Origin: Vibrio mediterranei
GTDB lineage: Bacteria > Pseudomonadota > Gammaproteobacteria > Enterobacterales > Vibrionaceae
Assembly: GCF_900088415.1 (NCBI RefSeq)
Contig: NZ_FLLQ01000004.1
Location: 310,001 to 374,000 of the forward strand
Direction: 5' to 3'
Length of the DNA stretch: 64,000 bases
This document shows, piece after piece, positions 1 to 9,143 of this stretch. The notes under the pieces are model-generated. The model saw only the letters and a program-made list of their open reading frames with translations. It did no database searches and was not told where the DNA came from. The translations under genes were made by a program, and so were the position numbers. Each line of letters opens with the position of its first letter. Within the stretch, counting starts at the first letter, position 1.

Positions 1-81
1 CCGCCAATATATTTTTGTAACTGAGCATCATCTATGACGGTTCGGGTATTGGTAATTAACCCAAGATTCGCCATATAAATC

Positions 82-174
82 TTATGCAGTTAGGATCGCG
101 ATAAGTCCAAACGCAACAATGGTGCTGAACGCAACCGTCGTGATCGTCAGAGCTAGTTTAAGATCGTATTCCAT
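82..174 (-). CDS. ynhF: YnhF-like membrane microprotein, 30 aa
   Basis: A 30-codon frame starts at an ATG preceded by a strong GGAGGTG ribosome binding site 4 bases upstream and ends at TAA. The peptide begins MEYDLKLALTITTV and is almost entirely one hydrophobic helix. Its pattern (short polar start with DLK, then a helix containing VAFGLIAIL) resembles E. coli YnhF, a 29-residue inner-membrane protein of unknown function that keeps its formyl group. It is too short for ordinary gene calling. The strong ribosome binding site and family resemblance are the support. No neighbour indicates a function. Confidence 0.8.
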   Translation of the reverse strand: MEYDLKLALTITTVAFSTIVAFGLIAILTA

Positions 175-249
175 AACACCTCCAGTTGTAACATTTTAAT
201 TACTATTGTGACATACAATTACAATATACAGGTAACCGCTTCAAATTTA

Positions 250-272
250 TGACGTTAATGTCACACTATAAT
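250..272 (+). promoter_or_regulatory. Possible promoter and palindrome upstream of the outer-membrane protein gene
   Basis: A consensus TATAAT lies at 267-272. Just upstream, 250-263 reads TGACGTTAATGTCA, which differs from its own reverse complement at only two positions and overlaps where a -35/-10 spacer would be. The -35 region is poor. This is consistent with a regulated promoter, but the regulator cannot be named from sequence. Confidence 0.35.
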
Positions 273-335
273 TAAAACTAGTACATCCCAGACGTGAATT
301 GTAGCCAATCGGTTCTTATTTATAGGAATGCAAAA

Positions 336-923
336 ATGACATACAGGTTCTTACTGCTCCCCCTTGCCACAACACTCTTAAGCTTTTCCAGTTGTGCCAA
401 TGTCATTGTGACACCGTTTATTGGCTACTCGATGGGAGGTGCTGCCGAAAACGGCAATGGTGAGAGTTATGATATTTCTCCATCGGCAAATGCAGCATTA
501 GCAATTGAGTTTCCGTTTCGCAATGGACGAATGGGCGTATTTTACTCTCAACAAGACTCTTCATTAGATACCTTGAACTTGGACTCTCGAATTCAATACC
601 TCCAGTTTCAAAGTAGCGCCGAATATCGAGTTAACGATCAAACCTCTACATACATAGGAGCAGGACTTGGTGCCTCTCATACTTCTGGGGAGTGGACTAA
701 GTCACACACCGGATTTGCGGCAAGTATATTTGGTGGAATGGAGTACCATCTAACCAAAAACCTCGCTTTAAACGGGCAGATTCGCTGGCAAGGCACCGTA
801 GTGAGCAACGAAACTATATCTATTTGTAACTTGCCGACAGAAGATCAAAGCTGTCTTATCGGCTTTAAAACCAATTGGATGAATCAGTTTCAAACCAACT
901 TTGGCATCAGTTTCAGATTTTAA
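336..923 (+). CDS. Small outer-membrane beta-barrel protein
   Basis: A 195-residue protein with an N-terminal signal sequence (MTYRFLLLPLATTLLSF then SSCAN). It is followed by alternating amphipathic strands (VTPFIGYSMGG, IQYLQFQSSAEYRV, TYIGAGLGA, FAASIFGGMEYHL) and a C-terminal FGISFRF ending in Phe, the usual barrel-assembly signature. This start is chosen over an in-frame ATG 42 bases upstream because it sits 8 bases after AGGA and directly precedes the signal peptide. The Cys near the cleavage region could be a weak lipobox, but FSSC is not canonical. A porin-like or OmpA/OmpW-type small barrel is likely; substrate unknown. It stands alone between two intergenic regions. Confidence 0.7.
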   Translation: MTYRFLLLPLATTLLSFSSCANVIVTPFIGYSMGGAAENGNGESYDISPSANAALAIEFPFRNGRMGVFYSQQDSSLDTLNLDSRIQYLQFQSSAEYRVNDQTSTYIGAGLGASHTSGEWTKSHTGFAASIFGGMEYHLTKNLALNGQIRWQGTVVSNETISICNLPTEDQSCLIGFKTNWMNQFQTNFGISFRF

Positions 924-1407
924 CTCATTTATTAACACCCTTGATACATTATGTGAACTATTATGCTACATCGCGATATATAGCTAGATAAAATCACAGG
1001 AAATTTTTAAGAATATTTCACTAAATTTTATTGAAGTAAAAAGAAGTAGAGAGAGTGACATCTCCAACACCTCAACATATAAAGCCAGCAAAAAAATATA
1101 TATCAGCATTAATCACTAATAGACCAATCAACCCCGCACAGTGAAATCTATTGCGATCAAGCAATAACGACGTTACTCTAATTTTAATTTGTAGCTAAAT
1201 GTTTCAATAAAAAACATTGAAAAGCACAAAAGCCAGTCGCTTCATCTATTTCAATCAACGTTTGTAGAATAATATTAAAAATAACAACCGATTTATAAAA
1301 TATATTATTTGAACATTTATCAATAAGCAGAAACTTACATTCCAGAATAATATTTGGATTTGAGTATAGATGATGCCATGTAGAAGATTCACTAAAAGGA
1401 GTTAATT
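924..1407. other. 484-bp AT-rich intergenic region
   Basis: No open frame with a plausible ribosome binding site was found. The region is very AT rich. It contains a 7-bp inverted repeat (AATGTTT / AAACATT, 1198-1218) and several A/T tracts. It must carry the promoter of the symporter gene at 1408, but no hexamer pair stands out. Confidence 0.4.
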
Positions 1408-2877
1408 ATGAAACGTGAACAGTGGGGATCTCGAGCGGGATTCATACTTGCAGCGGTAGGTTCAGCCATTGGGCTTGGTAATATCTGGCGTTTCCCTTAT
1501 ATGGCTTATGAAAATGGCGGTGGCGCGTTCTTTATTCCCTATTTGTTCGCCATGATTACCGCCGGTATCCCCTTTATGATCTTAGAGTTCAGTATGGGTC
1601 AAAAGTATCGCGGTTCTGCACCAGCAACCTTGGCTAAAATCAACAGCAAGTTTGAATGGCTGGGTTGGTTTCAAGTCGGTGTCGCAGCCACCATCGCCGT
1701 TTACTATGTGGCGGTTATCGGATGGGCTATTTCATACTTCGGAATGTCTTTCACGCAAAGTTGGGGAACTGATACCAATGCATTTTTCTTCAGTGAATAC
1801 TTGCAGCTTGGTGACAACTCTCCGAGTAACCTTGGTGATATTCAATGGAAAATAGCAGGGTCGATGCTTATCGCTTGGGCCATTACATATGCGGCAATTG
1901 CAGGAGGCGTTAAATCTGGTATTGAGCGCGCAGCGAAAATCATGATGCCAGTACTGTTTGTCATGGTATTACTGCTGATTGGTCGTATGATTTTCCTTCC
2001 AGGCGCACTGGATGGCGTCAACTATATGTTTGAACCTGACTTCAGCAAGATTTGGGATGTAAAAGTTTGGGCAGCCGCCTATGGGCAGATCTTCTTCACG
2101 TTGAGCATTGGCTTTGCCATCATGCTCGCCTACTCCAGTTACTTACCCGAGAAGTCAGATATCACCAATAATGCGTTTATGACCGTCCTTATTAACTGCG
2201 GCTTCTCAATCCTAGCAGGTATCATGATTTTCTCTGTTTTAGGCTATATGGCGCAAGAACAAGGTAAACCTTTGACTGAAGTCGTTACCGCAGGGGTTGG
2301 TCTTGCATTTGTAACTTTACCAGCAGCGATTAACTTACTACCAGCTCCATATATCCTAGGGCCACTTTTCTTCTTTGCACTTGTCATTGCAGGTTTAAGC
2401 TCACACATTTCTATTATGGAAGCAGTGACATCTGCCGTCATCGACAAGCTAAAGTGGCGTAGAAATAAAGCGGCAAGCGTTATCTGTGGTGCAGGCTTAG
2501 TTATCTCTATGGCCTTCGCCACTAATGGAGGTCTACTACTGCTTGACCTTGTCGACCATTTCGCAAATAACGTTGGTATCGTAGCAAGCTGCCTAATCGA
2601 AATTATCCTTATGGCTTGGTTGCTGAAAATTGCTGATGTACGAGACTATGTCAATCAAATATCTGACTTCACTATTGGTACTTGGTTCGACGTATGTCTT
2701 CGATTCATTACTCCTGTCATCCTAGCAATTATCGTCGCCACGAAGTTTAAGACTCTCTTTACCGAAGGCTACGGTGGTTACGACCAATCGGATCTGCTTT
2801 TGTTAGGATGGGGACTTATGGGGCTACTCGTTGTGGTCGGAATTGTGATTAATTTAACCAGTAAGAAAGAGGCTTAG
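1408..2877 (+). CDS. Sodium-dependent amino-acid transporter, NSS (LeuT-fold) family
   Basis: A 489-residue inner-membrane protein with about 12 hydrophobic segments. The first helix carries the diagnostic NSS motif GSAIGLGNIWRFPYM, whose unwound Gly-rich stretch binds Na+ and substrate in LeuT-type proteins. It is preceded by AAAAGGAG with good spacing. The next gene, one base away, encodes a MetS-type small subunit. This pairing is known for bacterial methionine/alanine importers (MetP-MetS), so small neutral amino acids are the likely substrates. Substrate identity is inferred from context only. Confidence 0.9.
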   Translation: MKREQWGSRAGFILAAVGSAIGLGNIWRFPYMAYENGGGAFFIPYLFAMITAGIPFMILEFSMGQKYRGSAPATLAKINSKFEWLGWFQVGVAATIAVYYVAVIGWAISYFGMSFTQSWGTDTNAFFFSEYLQLGDNSPSNLGDIQWKIAGSMLIAWAITYAAIAGGVKSGIERAAKIMMPVLFVMVLLLIGRMIFLPGALDGVNYMFEPDFSKIWDVKVWAAAYGQIFFTLSIGFAIMLAYSSYLPEKSDITNNAFMTVLINCGFSILAGIMIFSVLGYMAQEQGKPLTEVVTAGVGLAFVTLPAAINLLPAPYILGPLFFFALVIAGLSSHISIMEAVTSAVIDKLKWRRNKAASVICGAGLVISMAFATNGGLLLLDLVDHFANNVGIVASCLIEIILMAWLLKIADVRDYVNQISDFTIGTWFDVCLRFITPVILAIIVATKFKTLFTEGYGGYDQSDLLLLGWGLMGLLVVVGIVINLTSKKEA

Positions 2878-2878
2878 T

Positions 2879-2971
2879 ATGACAGTCAGCGCAATCTTTA
2901 TGATGGTTTTAGGGCTTGGTATCACATGGGGTGGTGCATCCTACTGCATTAAGAAAGCCATGGATAAATAA
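2879..2971 (+). CDS. MetS-type small subunit of NSS transporter, 30 aa
   Basis: A 30-codon frame begins one base after the symporter stop (TAG-T-ATG) and ends at TAA. The product is MTVSAIFMMVLGLGITWGG followed by a short Lys-rich tail: one membrane helix with cytoplasmic Lys/Asp residues. This matches the MetS/NSS small-subunit family, needed for activity of the large subunit in Corynebacterium. The tight spacing implies translational coupling. It is below usual gene-calling length and easily missed. Confidence 0.88.
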   Translation: MTVSAIFMMVLGLGITWGGASYCIKKAMDK

Positions 2972-2993
2972 CCCAAAATTTCTTTTTAAACAA

Positions 2994-3028
2994 AAATGCC
3001 AGCATCTAAATGCTGGCATTTTTTTATG
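2994..3028. terminator. Bidirectional rho-independent terminator
   Basis: The stem AATGCCAGCAT / ATGCTGGCATT with a CTAA loop is followed by seven T on the plus strand and preceded by five A, so it can serve both the symporter operon and the convergent gene at 3035. Confidence 0.9.
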
Positions 3029-3034
3029 TTCAAT

Positions 3035-3577
3035 TTAGAAGCTGTATCTAACACCGATACCCGCCCCAATACCTAACTTCAAATCACTATTATCAAACAT
3101 CAGATTTGGAGTTAATTGAGCGTAAGCGTCCCAACTCCGTGCAAAAGGGAGCTCTACGCCAAGTGCCACGCGCGGTCCAAACTTATCAGAACGTTGAATT
3201 TGACCACCGACGCCAGCAAACCAGCTAAAAGGTACGTCTCCACCAAATTGTCCACGACTAAAGATATAGTCAGCAGCAACGCCATCGTTACCCACTGCAA
3301 AGTTAACGGTATTATTGATTTGGCCAGCAATACTTAATCCTTGATCCAACCCCATACCGATCTTGAAGCCAGAGTTAGCGCTGCTGCGCGATGAGCTTCT
3401 AGACTGATTAGATTTTTGATTACTTTGAGCCGGTTTACTTGTCGCAGGAGTTGCAGTTTGATTTTCTTCAACAATTTGCCATTGCTCTTCACCGCCAGCA
3501 GTATTGCTTGCAAACGTTGCGAATGACGAAATGGTAGCCATAGTAAATACCACTACCAAAGGGAATTTTATTTTCAT
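3035..3577 (-). CDS. Small outer-membrane protein with Ser/Asn/Gln-rich linker
   Basis: A 180-residue secreted protein. The signal peptide MKIKFPLVVVFTMATISSF is followed by a low-complexity polar linker (repeated Ser, Arg, Gln, Asn, about residues 40-70) and a beta-strand C-terminal domain ending GIGAGIGVRYSF, typical of an outer-membrane barrel. The start was moved to this Met from one 150 bases upstream because the extra 50 residues are basic and lack secretion features. The barrel is short, about eight strands. The family is not recognised and the function is unknown. Confidence 0.65.
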   Translation of the reverse strand: MKIKFPLVVVFTMATISSFATFASNTAGGEEQWQIVEENQTATPATSKPAQSNQKSNQSRSSSRSSANSGFKIGMGLDQGLSIAGQINNTVNFAVGNDGVAADYIFSRGQFGGDVPFSWFAGVGGQIQRSDKFGPRVALGVELPFARSWDAYAQLTPNLMFDNSDLKLGIGAGIGVRYSF

Positions 3578-3732
3578 AGGTTTGCTCTCTGATTGATCAT
3601 GCCTGCTCTTCTGTTTAACTGAGAGCTTGTGTCTTCTGGCATGTAAGTTGGAATAACGGCATTCTAGAGAGGCAAGTTGTCCGAATGTCATGACGAGGAA
3701 AACAGAGAGCAAGAATTTCCACTCCATACGAT

Positions 3733-3764
3733 CAAAAAAAGGGAAGCAAATGCTTCCCTTTTCA
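3733..3764 (-). terminator. Terminator of ptsG
   Basis: The stem AAGGGAAGCA / TGCTTCCCTT with a short loop is followed by seven T on the minus strand, 21 bases past the ptsG stop. Confidence 0.9.
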
Positions 3765-3784
3765 ATTGTTATTGAACGTGTTGA

Positions 3785-5218
3785 TTAGCCGTGGTTACGA
3801 ATCCACTCGTCCATATCTGTTTTCAGGTTATCTGACTTAGTACCGAAGATAGCTTGAACACCACCAGATACTACAACCACACCTGCTGCACCAAGTTGCT
3901 TAAGCTTGTCTTGGTCGACGATTTCAGTGTCAGCTACCGCTACACGTAGACGAGTAATACATGCGTCTAAGCCTGTGATGTTAGCTTTACCACCGAATGC
4001 CGCAACTAGTTCACCAGCCATTTCGTTACCAGAAACTGCTGCAGTTGCATCTTCAGACTCGTCTTCACGACCTGGAGTCTTAAGGTCCATTGCAGTGATA
4101 ACGGTACGGAATACAAAGTAGTAGATTGCCGCGTAAACTAGACCAACACCAATCATCAGACCCATCTTCTGAGCGTGGCCAGAAAGAACTAGGAAGTCGA
4201 TTAGACCGTGTGAGAATGAAGTACCATGCACAAAGCCTAGAGTGTTAGCAACAACGTATGCAGAGCCAGCTAGTAGAGCGTGGATTGCATATAGTACTGG
4301 AGCAACGAATAGGAATGAGAATTCGATTGGCTCAGTAATACCTGTTAGGAACGATGTTAGTGCTGCAGAAGCCATGATACCCATAACTTTTGCGCGGTTC
4401 TCAGGTTTAGCACAGTGTGCAATAGCGATTGCAGCAGCTGGTAGACCGAACATCTTGAACATGTAACCACCCGCTAGCTGACCGAAGCCATTACCAGCAG
4501 CACGAGATGCTTCGTCTGCAACTAGGTAACAAGTTAGTACGCCGTTTTGAGTTTCGCCCGCTGCGTTTACACAAGTACCTGCTTCGAAGAAGAATGGTAC
4601 GTTCCAAACGTGGTGTAGACCGAATGGAATTAGAGAACGCTCAACAACACCGTAGATACCGAATGCTAGTTGTGGGTTTTGCTCAGCAGCCCAGTGAGAG
4701 AATGCACCGATTGCAGAACCGATTGGTGGCCATACGATAGACAGTACGATGCCTAGTGCAATTGCAGTGAAACCAGTGATGATTGGCACAGCACGCTTAC
4801 CAGCGAAGAAGCCAAGGTATTCTGGAAGCTGAATTTTGAAGAAACGGTTGAATGCCCAAGCAGCCACACCACCGACAAGGATACCACCTAGTACACCTGT
4901 ATCGATTTTTTCAACACCCATTACGCCAGCCATAACGCTTAACGTAGCAGTCATGATGCCGTAACCAACGATTGCAGCAAGACCTGCAACACCATCGTTA
5001 TTAGTGAAGCCTAGTGCAACACCCACAGCGAATAGAAGAGCCATTTGGCCGAATACTGAACCACCAGCTTGTTCCATTAGATTAGAAACAACATCTGGGA
5101 TGAAGCCAAGGTTGGCAGCACCTACCCCAAGTAGAATACCTGCAACTGGTAGTACTGACACTGGTAGCATCAGAGACTTACCAACTTTTTGCAGGTTAGC
5201 AAAAAGGTTCTTAAACAT
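3785..5218 (-). CDS. ptsG: PTS glucose-specific enzyme IICB
   Basis: This inner-membrane permease takes up glucose and phosphorylates it to glucose-6-phosphate using phosphate from EIIA-Glc. The 477 residues begin [20 protein letters not shown], nearly identical to E. coli PtsG. The EIIC membrane domain covers about residues 1-385 and includes the [12 protein letters not shown] motif. A linker containing TPGRED leads to an EIIB domain whose phosphorylated Cys420 lies in DACITRLRV. It ends in the conserved [14 protein letters not shown]. It is monocistronic, with its own terminator and a possible CRP site in the leader region. Confidence 0.97.
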   Translation of the reverse strand: MFKNLFANLQKVGKSLMLPVSVLPVAGILLGVGAANLGFIPDVVSNLMEQAGGSVFGQMALLFAVGVALGFTNNDGVAGLAAIVGYGIMTATLSVMAGVMGVEKIDTGVLGGILVGGVAAWAFNRFFKIQLPEYLGFFAGKRAVPIITGFTAIALGIVLSIVWPPIGSAIGAFSHWAAEQNPQLAFGIYGVVERSLIPFGLHHVWNVPFFFEAGTCVNAAGETQNGVLTCYLVADEASRAAGNGFGQLAGGYMFKMFGLPAAAIAIAHCAKPENRAKVMGIMASAALTSFLTGITEPIEFSFLFVAPVLYAIHALLAGSAYVVANTLGFVHGTSFSHGLIDFLVLSGHAQKMGLMIGVGLVYAAIYYFVFRTVITAMDLKTPGREDESEDATAAVSGNEMAGELVAAFGGKANITGLDACITRLRVAVADTEIVDQDKLKQLGAAGVVVVSGGVQAIFGTKSDNLKTDMDEWIRNHG

Positions 5219-5388
5219 GTTTATGCTCCTGATAAAGTTATTAGTTTATGGGCTCTAACGGCACACCCCCGTAGCCTTAAATGTTAGCACCCATAGAAAA
5301 TGTAACCACGAATTGAATTATATTTTCTGCCTCTAAATATATATTGATGCTCCTCATGGTTTCTACACACTTACGAAATTTAGTTTCA

Positions 5389-5410
5389 AAACTACGTTTA
5401 GATCACAGTT
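5389..5410 (-). promoter_or_regulatory. Possible CRP site upstream of ptsG
   Basis: Read on the minus strand the left arm is AACTGTGATCTA, matching the CRP half-site TGTGATCTA exactly, while the right arm (CGTAG) is poor. It lies about 170 bases before the ptsG ATG. CRP control of ptsG is well established in enterics; its use here is inferred. Confidence 0.4.
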
Positions 5411-5616
5411 CATCGGCCAAAATGTAATGCTTTACAATTAAAATAAGTCATTGTTTTTATTAATATTAATATTGTCATCAATTAATTTTACGCAGTGAAT
5501 AAAATACACTCCTAAGTTATTTTACGTAACATAATTACAGTTTGTGCAGACTCACTACTTTTTCCTCAACAGATTTGGTGAACATTAACTTTTTTTGACT
5601 TTTTCAATTTTAGAAA

Positions 5617-5646
5617 ACAAAAAAGACGCAATGTGCGCCTTTTTTA
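5617..5646 (-). terminator. Terminator of the fab-tatD operon
   Basis: Read on the minus strand, AAAGGCGCA, a three-base loop and TGCGTCTTT form a stem with one G-T pair, followed by a T run. It lies 27 bases after the tatD stop. Confidence 0.85.
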
Positions 5647-5672
5647 ATCATTCTTAGTGGTAAACTTATTTT

Positions 5673-6440
5673 TTATCGCAAAAATAGATTGTGGTAGTTT
5701 TGGGTTGTTTTTTCACCGACTTCTTTAAGTGAGACCCCTTTTAATTGTGCTATGTATGCTGCAACTTCAACTACATAAGCCGGATGATTCTCTTTCCCTC
5801 GATGAGGAACTGGAGCTAGGTAAGGCGAATCCGTTTCAATAAGTAATCGCTCTAAAGGTAGCTGTTTTACCACCTCTTTAAGCTCTTTGGCTTGTCTAAA
5901 AGTGACAATTCCAGAGATAGAGATGTAGAAGCCTAACTCCATCGCTGCTTGAGCAAATGGCAAATCTTCTGTAAAACAATGTATGACACCACCACACTTG
6001 TCAGCTGAACCATTTTTCAGAATAGCTAAAGTGTCTTCACGTGCGTTTCTAGTATGAATAATCAGAGGCTTATTAACCTCAACCGCTACCTCGACCTGTT
6101 GCTCAAATCGGGTTTTCTGAAGGGCGGCTGTTTCCGGTTGATAGTGGTAATCCAGCCCTGTTTCACCAATAGCCACCACTCGGTTATGTGAGGCATATTG
6201 CTTAAACAGCTCAAGAGAAAAGTCACTCTCAACGTCTAATGGATGGACGCCACATGACGCCATAACCTCTGAATACGGTTCGATTAACTCCAACATCTTT
6301 GGAAAGGAACCTAATGTCACACCAACTGATAACAACTTCTCGACATTCGCTGCTTTCGCTTTCTGAATAACATCTTGAATGTCCAAATGGACATCGTCAT
6401 AGTCGAGTTTGTCTAGGTGGCAGTGGGAATCTACAAACAT
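5673..6440 (-). CDS. TatD-family metal-dependent hydrolase (YcfH)
   Basis: A 255-residue TIM-barrel amidohydrolase relative of E. coli YcfH. Metal-ligand motifs are visible: DSHCHLD at the N terminus, GETGLDYHY mid-protein, IIHTRNA, a later VIHCF, and ETDSPYLAPVPHRGK near the C terminus. Family members are Mg2+-dependent nucleases; the physiological role of YcfH is unsettled. It is the last gene of the block, 91 bases after holB, the same position as E. coli ycfH next to holB. Confidence 0.93.
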   Translation of the reverse strand: MFVDSHCHLDKLDYDDVHLDIQDVIQKAKAANVEKLLSVGVTLGSFPKMLELIEPYSEVMASCGVHPLDVESDFSLELFKQYASHNRVVAIGETGLDYHYQPETAALQKTRFEQQVEVAVEVNKPLIIHTRNAREDTLAILKNGSADKCGGVIHCFTEDLPFAQAAMELGFYISISGIVTFRQAKELKEVVKQLPLERLLIETDSPYLAPVPHRGKENHPAYVVEVAAYIAQLKGVSLKEVGEKTTQNYHNLFLR

Positions 6441-6531
6441 AATTTTCTAACTTAAATTTGATAATGATTAACAAGCTTTCGCATTAGCCAACGCCGTTCA
6501 AAGTAATATAACGCAATGACTAATTCTAGAC

Positions 6532-7488
6532 TTAGTTCAACCCATAAAGCCAATCAGCCACGAGTAATTCAATGTTAAGGCCAGGGAAGGAACGTAATTG
6601 CTCACTCAGCGCCTGCAGCGACTGAGCATGCGTATATAGGCTTTCGTAACTGTACACTTCAGCAATTTGACTCGCTTCAGGTAAAGAGGTCTGAATATCA
6701 ATACCTAAGGAAGATTTTTGAGCACAGCTAAGAAGTAACCATAACCAATTGAGCTGGGTAGAAAGCTCGCTACTATTCTTCGTTAACGTTGTAATAAATT
6801 CATTCGTATCTAAACCATCACTACGAATAAAACCGATGAAGGCTCCAATTAACGCTTGATACTCTTTGTCTTGTCCCGACTCTACAAACTGACGCGTCGA
6901 AATAGGTTCAAAATGGCAAAGTAGTGCCGAATGACGAGGAACGGACTTTCCTATCTCTTGGCTAACCCAGTCAATACACATTTGTTCGGAAGGCGATGAA
7001 ACATGCCAAACTTCACAACGACTTATGATCGTTGGCAGCAATAACTTGGTGTTCTCAGTCGACAAAATAAATAAACATTGCGCCGGAGGCTCTTCGAGTG
7101 TTTTTAACAGCGCATTAGCGGCCGAGGCATTCATACGATCGGCTTGAGGAATAACAATAACTCGATAGTGACCAAACTGAGAAGACTCTAATGCCCACTT
7201 GTTTGCTTGTCGTATCTGCTCAACGGATAATGATTTCTTATCTTTCTCGGGAAGCACATAGTGAACATCAGGATGTCCACTAGCCTTAAGTAAATCGCAA
7301 CAATGGCAGAAACCGCAAGGTTCAGACTTGTCGTTTTGACACATCAACCCTGCAACGTATCGTTCAATCATTGATTCCGGATCTAAGCCTACCTTAGCTT
7401 GAATCAACATCGCTCCGGGCACGTGCTGGCGTTCAAGGTTATCCTTAAGCTTCGACCAAGTTGGTACTAACCATGGATAGACTTGCAT
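6532..7488 (-). CDS. holB: DNA polymerase III subunit delta prime
   Basis: The clamp-loader subunit that works with DnaX and HolA to load the beta clamp. The 318 residues include a zinc-binding cluster (CQNDKSEPCGFCHCC, about residues 49-63), a degenerate AAA+ core with NALLKTLEEPP, and the SRC motif in ISRCEVW, which acts as an arginine finger toward the neighbouring subunit. No intact Walker A is seen, as expected for delta prime. It starts three bases after the tmk stop, so the two are co-translated. Confidence 0.95.
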   Translation of the reverse strand: MQVYPWLVPTWSKLKDNLERQHVPGAMLIQAKVGLDPESMIERYVAGLMCQNDKSEPCGFCHCCDLLKASGHPDVHYVLPEKDKKSLSVEQIRQANKWALESSQFGHYRVIVIPQADRMNASAANALLKTLEEPPAQCLFILSTENTKLLLPTIISRCEVWHVSSPSEQMCIDWVSQEIGKSVPRHSALLCHFEPISTRQFVESGQDKEYQALIGAFIGFIRSDGLDTNEFITTLTKNSSELSTQLNWLWLLLSCAQKSSLGIDIQTSLPEASQIAEVYSYESLYTHAQSLQALSEQLRSFPGLNIELLVADWLYGLN

Positions 7489-7491
7489 AGA

Positions 7492-8130
7492 TTACCCTTT
7501 TTGCTTTGCTAACCAAGTACGCACAGCTTGCTGGATCGAGTGCTGTACGTCTTCAATCTTCTGGCTCGCGTCAATAATGGCAACTGACTCATCATTAGTC
7601 GCCATTTCAAGATAGCGCTCACGGGTACGCTCAAAGAAACTAATGTCCATTTTTTCGATTCGGTCGAGTTCACCTCGTCCACGTGCACGCTCAAGACCTA
7701 GACGTGGGTCGATGTCCAGATACAAAGTAAAATCTGGCTTGAATTCACCAATGGCAATATGCTTTAGGGAAGTCATCACAGCCTGATCAATTTCACGACC
7801 ACCGCCTTGGTATGCTTGCGAAGACATGTCATGTCTATCACCAATTACCCAAGCACCTTTTGCTAACGCCGGCTTGATCACTGTCTCAACCAACTGGATA
7901 CGTGATGCATACATTAACAGTAACTCAGCGCGGTCTTGCAGCGGCTCGCCTTCATGTTCTTCTTTGACCAAGGCTCGCATTTTTTCTGCTAGGACAGTCC
8001 CTCCAGGTTCGCGTGTATTAACGATGTCCTGAATGCCAGCTGCATCCAACTCAGCTCGCAACGTACTGATCGCAGTGCTTTTCCCTGCACCTTCTAGTCC
8101 TTCAATAACGATAAATTTTGCTTGGCTCAT
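7492..8130 (-). CDS. tmk: Thymidylate kinase
   Basis: Phosphorylates dTMP to dTDP for DNA synthesis. The 212 residues begin [19 protein letters not shown] with the P-loop GLEGAGKST at about residues 10-18. The TREPGGT motif and [18 protein letters not shown] (DR and substrate-binding region) follow. Its ATG overlaps the mltG stop codon in an ATGA arrangement, which couples translation. Confidence 0.97.
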   Translation of the reverse strand: MSQAKFIVIEGLEGAGKSTAISTLRAELDAAGIQDIVNTREPGGTVLAEKMRALVKEEHEGEPLQDRAELLLMYASRIQLVETVIKPALAKGAWVIGDRHDMSSQAYQGGGREIDQAVMTSLKHIAIGEFKPDFTLYLDIDPRLGLERARGRGELDRIEKMDISFFERTRERYLEMATNDESVAIIDASQKIEDVQHSIQQAVRTWLAKQKG

Positions 8131-9143
8131 TTTTTACTTCTTAATTGTCTTAAGTATTGTTGGACCGCTCTATTGTGGTCTCGTAGATTTTTAGAAAATA
8201 CATGTCCACCTGTACCGCTCGCAACAAAGTACAAGTAATTACTATCTTCTGGATTTACTGCAGCTAAGATAGACGCTTTGCCTGGCATAGCAATTGGCGT
8301 AGGTGGCAAGCCATTGATGACATAAGTGTTATATGGCGTTGCTTCTCGGAGGTCTTTCTTTCTAATATTGCCATCATAACGATCGCCCATTCCGTAAATA
8401 ACGGTAGGATCGGTTTGAAGTCGCATACGTTTATTGAGTCGATTCACGAAGACGGACGCCACTCGCTCTCTTTCTGATGGTACCGACGTTTCTTTTTCAA
8501 TGATTGAAGCGAGTATTAGCGCCTCATAGCTATTCTTTAAAGGTAATTTGTCTTGTCGAGCGTCCCAACTCTGCTCTAGGATAATGTTCAGCTTTCGATG
8601 AGCACGCTTCAAGATGTCTAAATCGCTATCACCAACAGAATAATGATAGGTCTCAGCGAGAAAAAGCCCTTCTAGCTTTTCACGTTCAATACCCAATTGC
8701 TGCGCAATTTCAGCTTCTGTTAACGTATCAGTCTCATGCTCAAGATATTCTGCTTGTTTGAACTGCTCTCGCCACTCTTTGAAAGTAGACCCTTCGATAA
8801 AAGTGATCGCGAGTTGATATTCTTTACCATCAATGATTGCGTTGAGTGCTTGCTCAAAAGTCATCCCAGGTAGGACTTCGAAGGTACCCACTTTTATTTG
8901 AGTCAGGTTCGGATGAAAACGACGAACAAGAGATGAAAATTGAGTAGGCTTAATCCATTGGTCTTCTACAAATGTTGAGATGACCGTATTGAGATTATTA
9001 CCACGCTCCACGGTAACAAGATGTGGTTGTTCAATATTCAACGGCTGAGCGATAAATTCGTTTACACTCTGTTTAATATATAAAAAGCCACCTAAAGCAA
9101 TTGCTCCTAAGACAACCACTGCAAACAAAAACTTCTTTATCAC
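8127..9143 (-). CDS. mltG: Endolytic murein transglycosylase MltG
   Basis: An inner-membrane enzyme that cleaves nascent peptidoglycan glycan strands and sets their length. One N-terminal membrane anchor ([19 protein letters not shown]) precedes a periplasmic YceG domain with the catalytic Glu in [11 protein letters not shown] and the conserved [10 protein letters not shown] and TPYNTY motifs. The start is taken as GTG at 9143, because its first bases form GTGA with the pabC stop. This gives 338 residues, matching E. coli MltG, and removes an implausible basic extension. Confidence 0.93.
   Translation of the reverse strand: MIKKFLFAVVVLGAIALGGFLYIKQSVNEFIAQPLNIEQPHLVTVERGNNLNTVISTFVEDQWIKPTQFSSLVRRFHPNLTQIKVGTFEVLPGMTFEQALNAIIDGKEYQLAITFIEGSTFKEWREQFKQAEYLEHETDTLTEAEIAQQLGIEREKLEGLFLAETYHYSVGDSDLDILKRAHRKLNIILEQSWDARQDKLPLKNSYEALILASIIEKETSVPSERERVASVFVNRLNKRMRLQTDPTVIYGMGDRYDGNIRKKDLREATPYNTYVINGLPPTPIAMPGKASILAAVNPEDSNYLYFVASGTGGHVFSKNLRDHNRAVQQYLRQLRSKK

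Larger units (their letters stand above)
5219..5672. other. 454-bp intergenic region upstream of ptsG
   Basis: It holds the ptsG promoter/leader and, at its left-reading end, the tatD terminator. It is AT rich with no supported gene. The only recognisable regulatory match is a CRP-like sequence at 5389-5410. Confidence 0.5.

Noticed and set aside
6459..6475. Fur-box-like GATAATGATTAA upstream of tatD
   Set aside because: Only part of the Fur repeat is present, and it lies inside an operon without iron genes.
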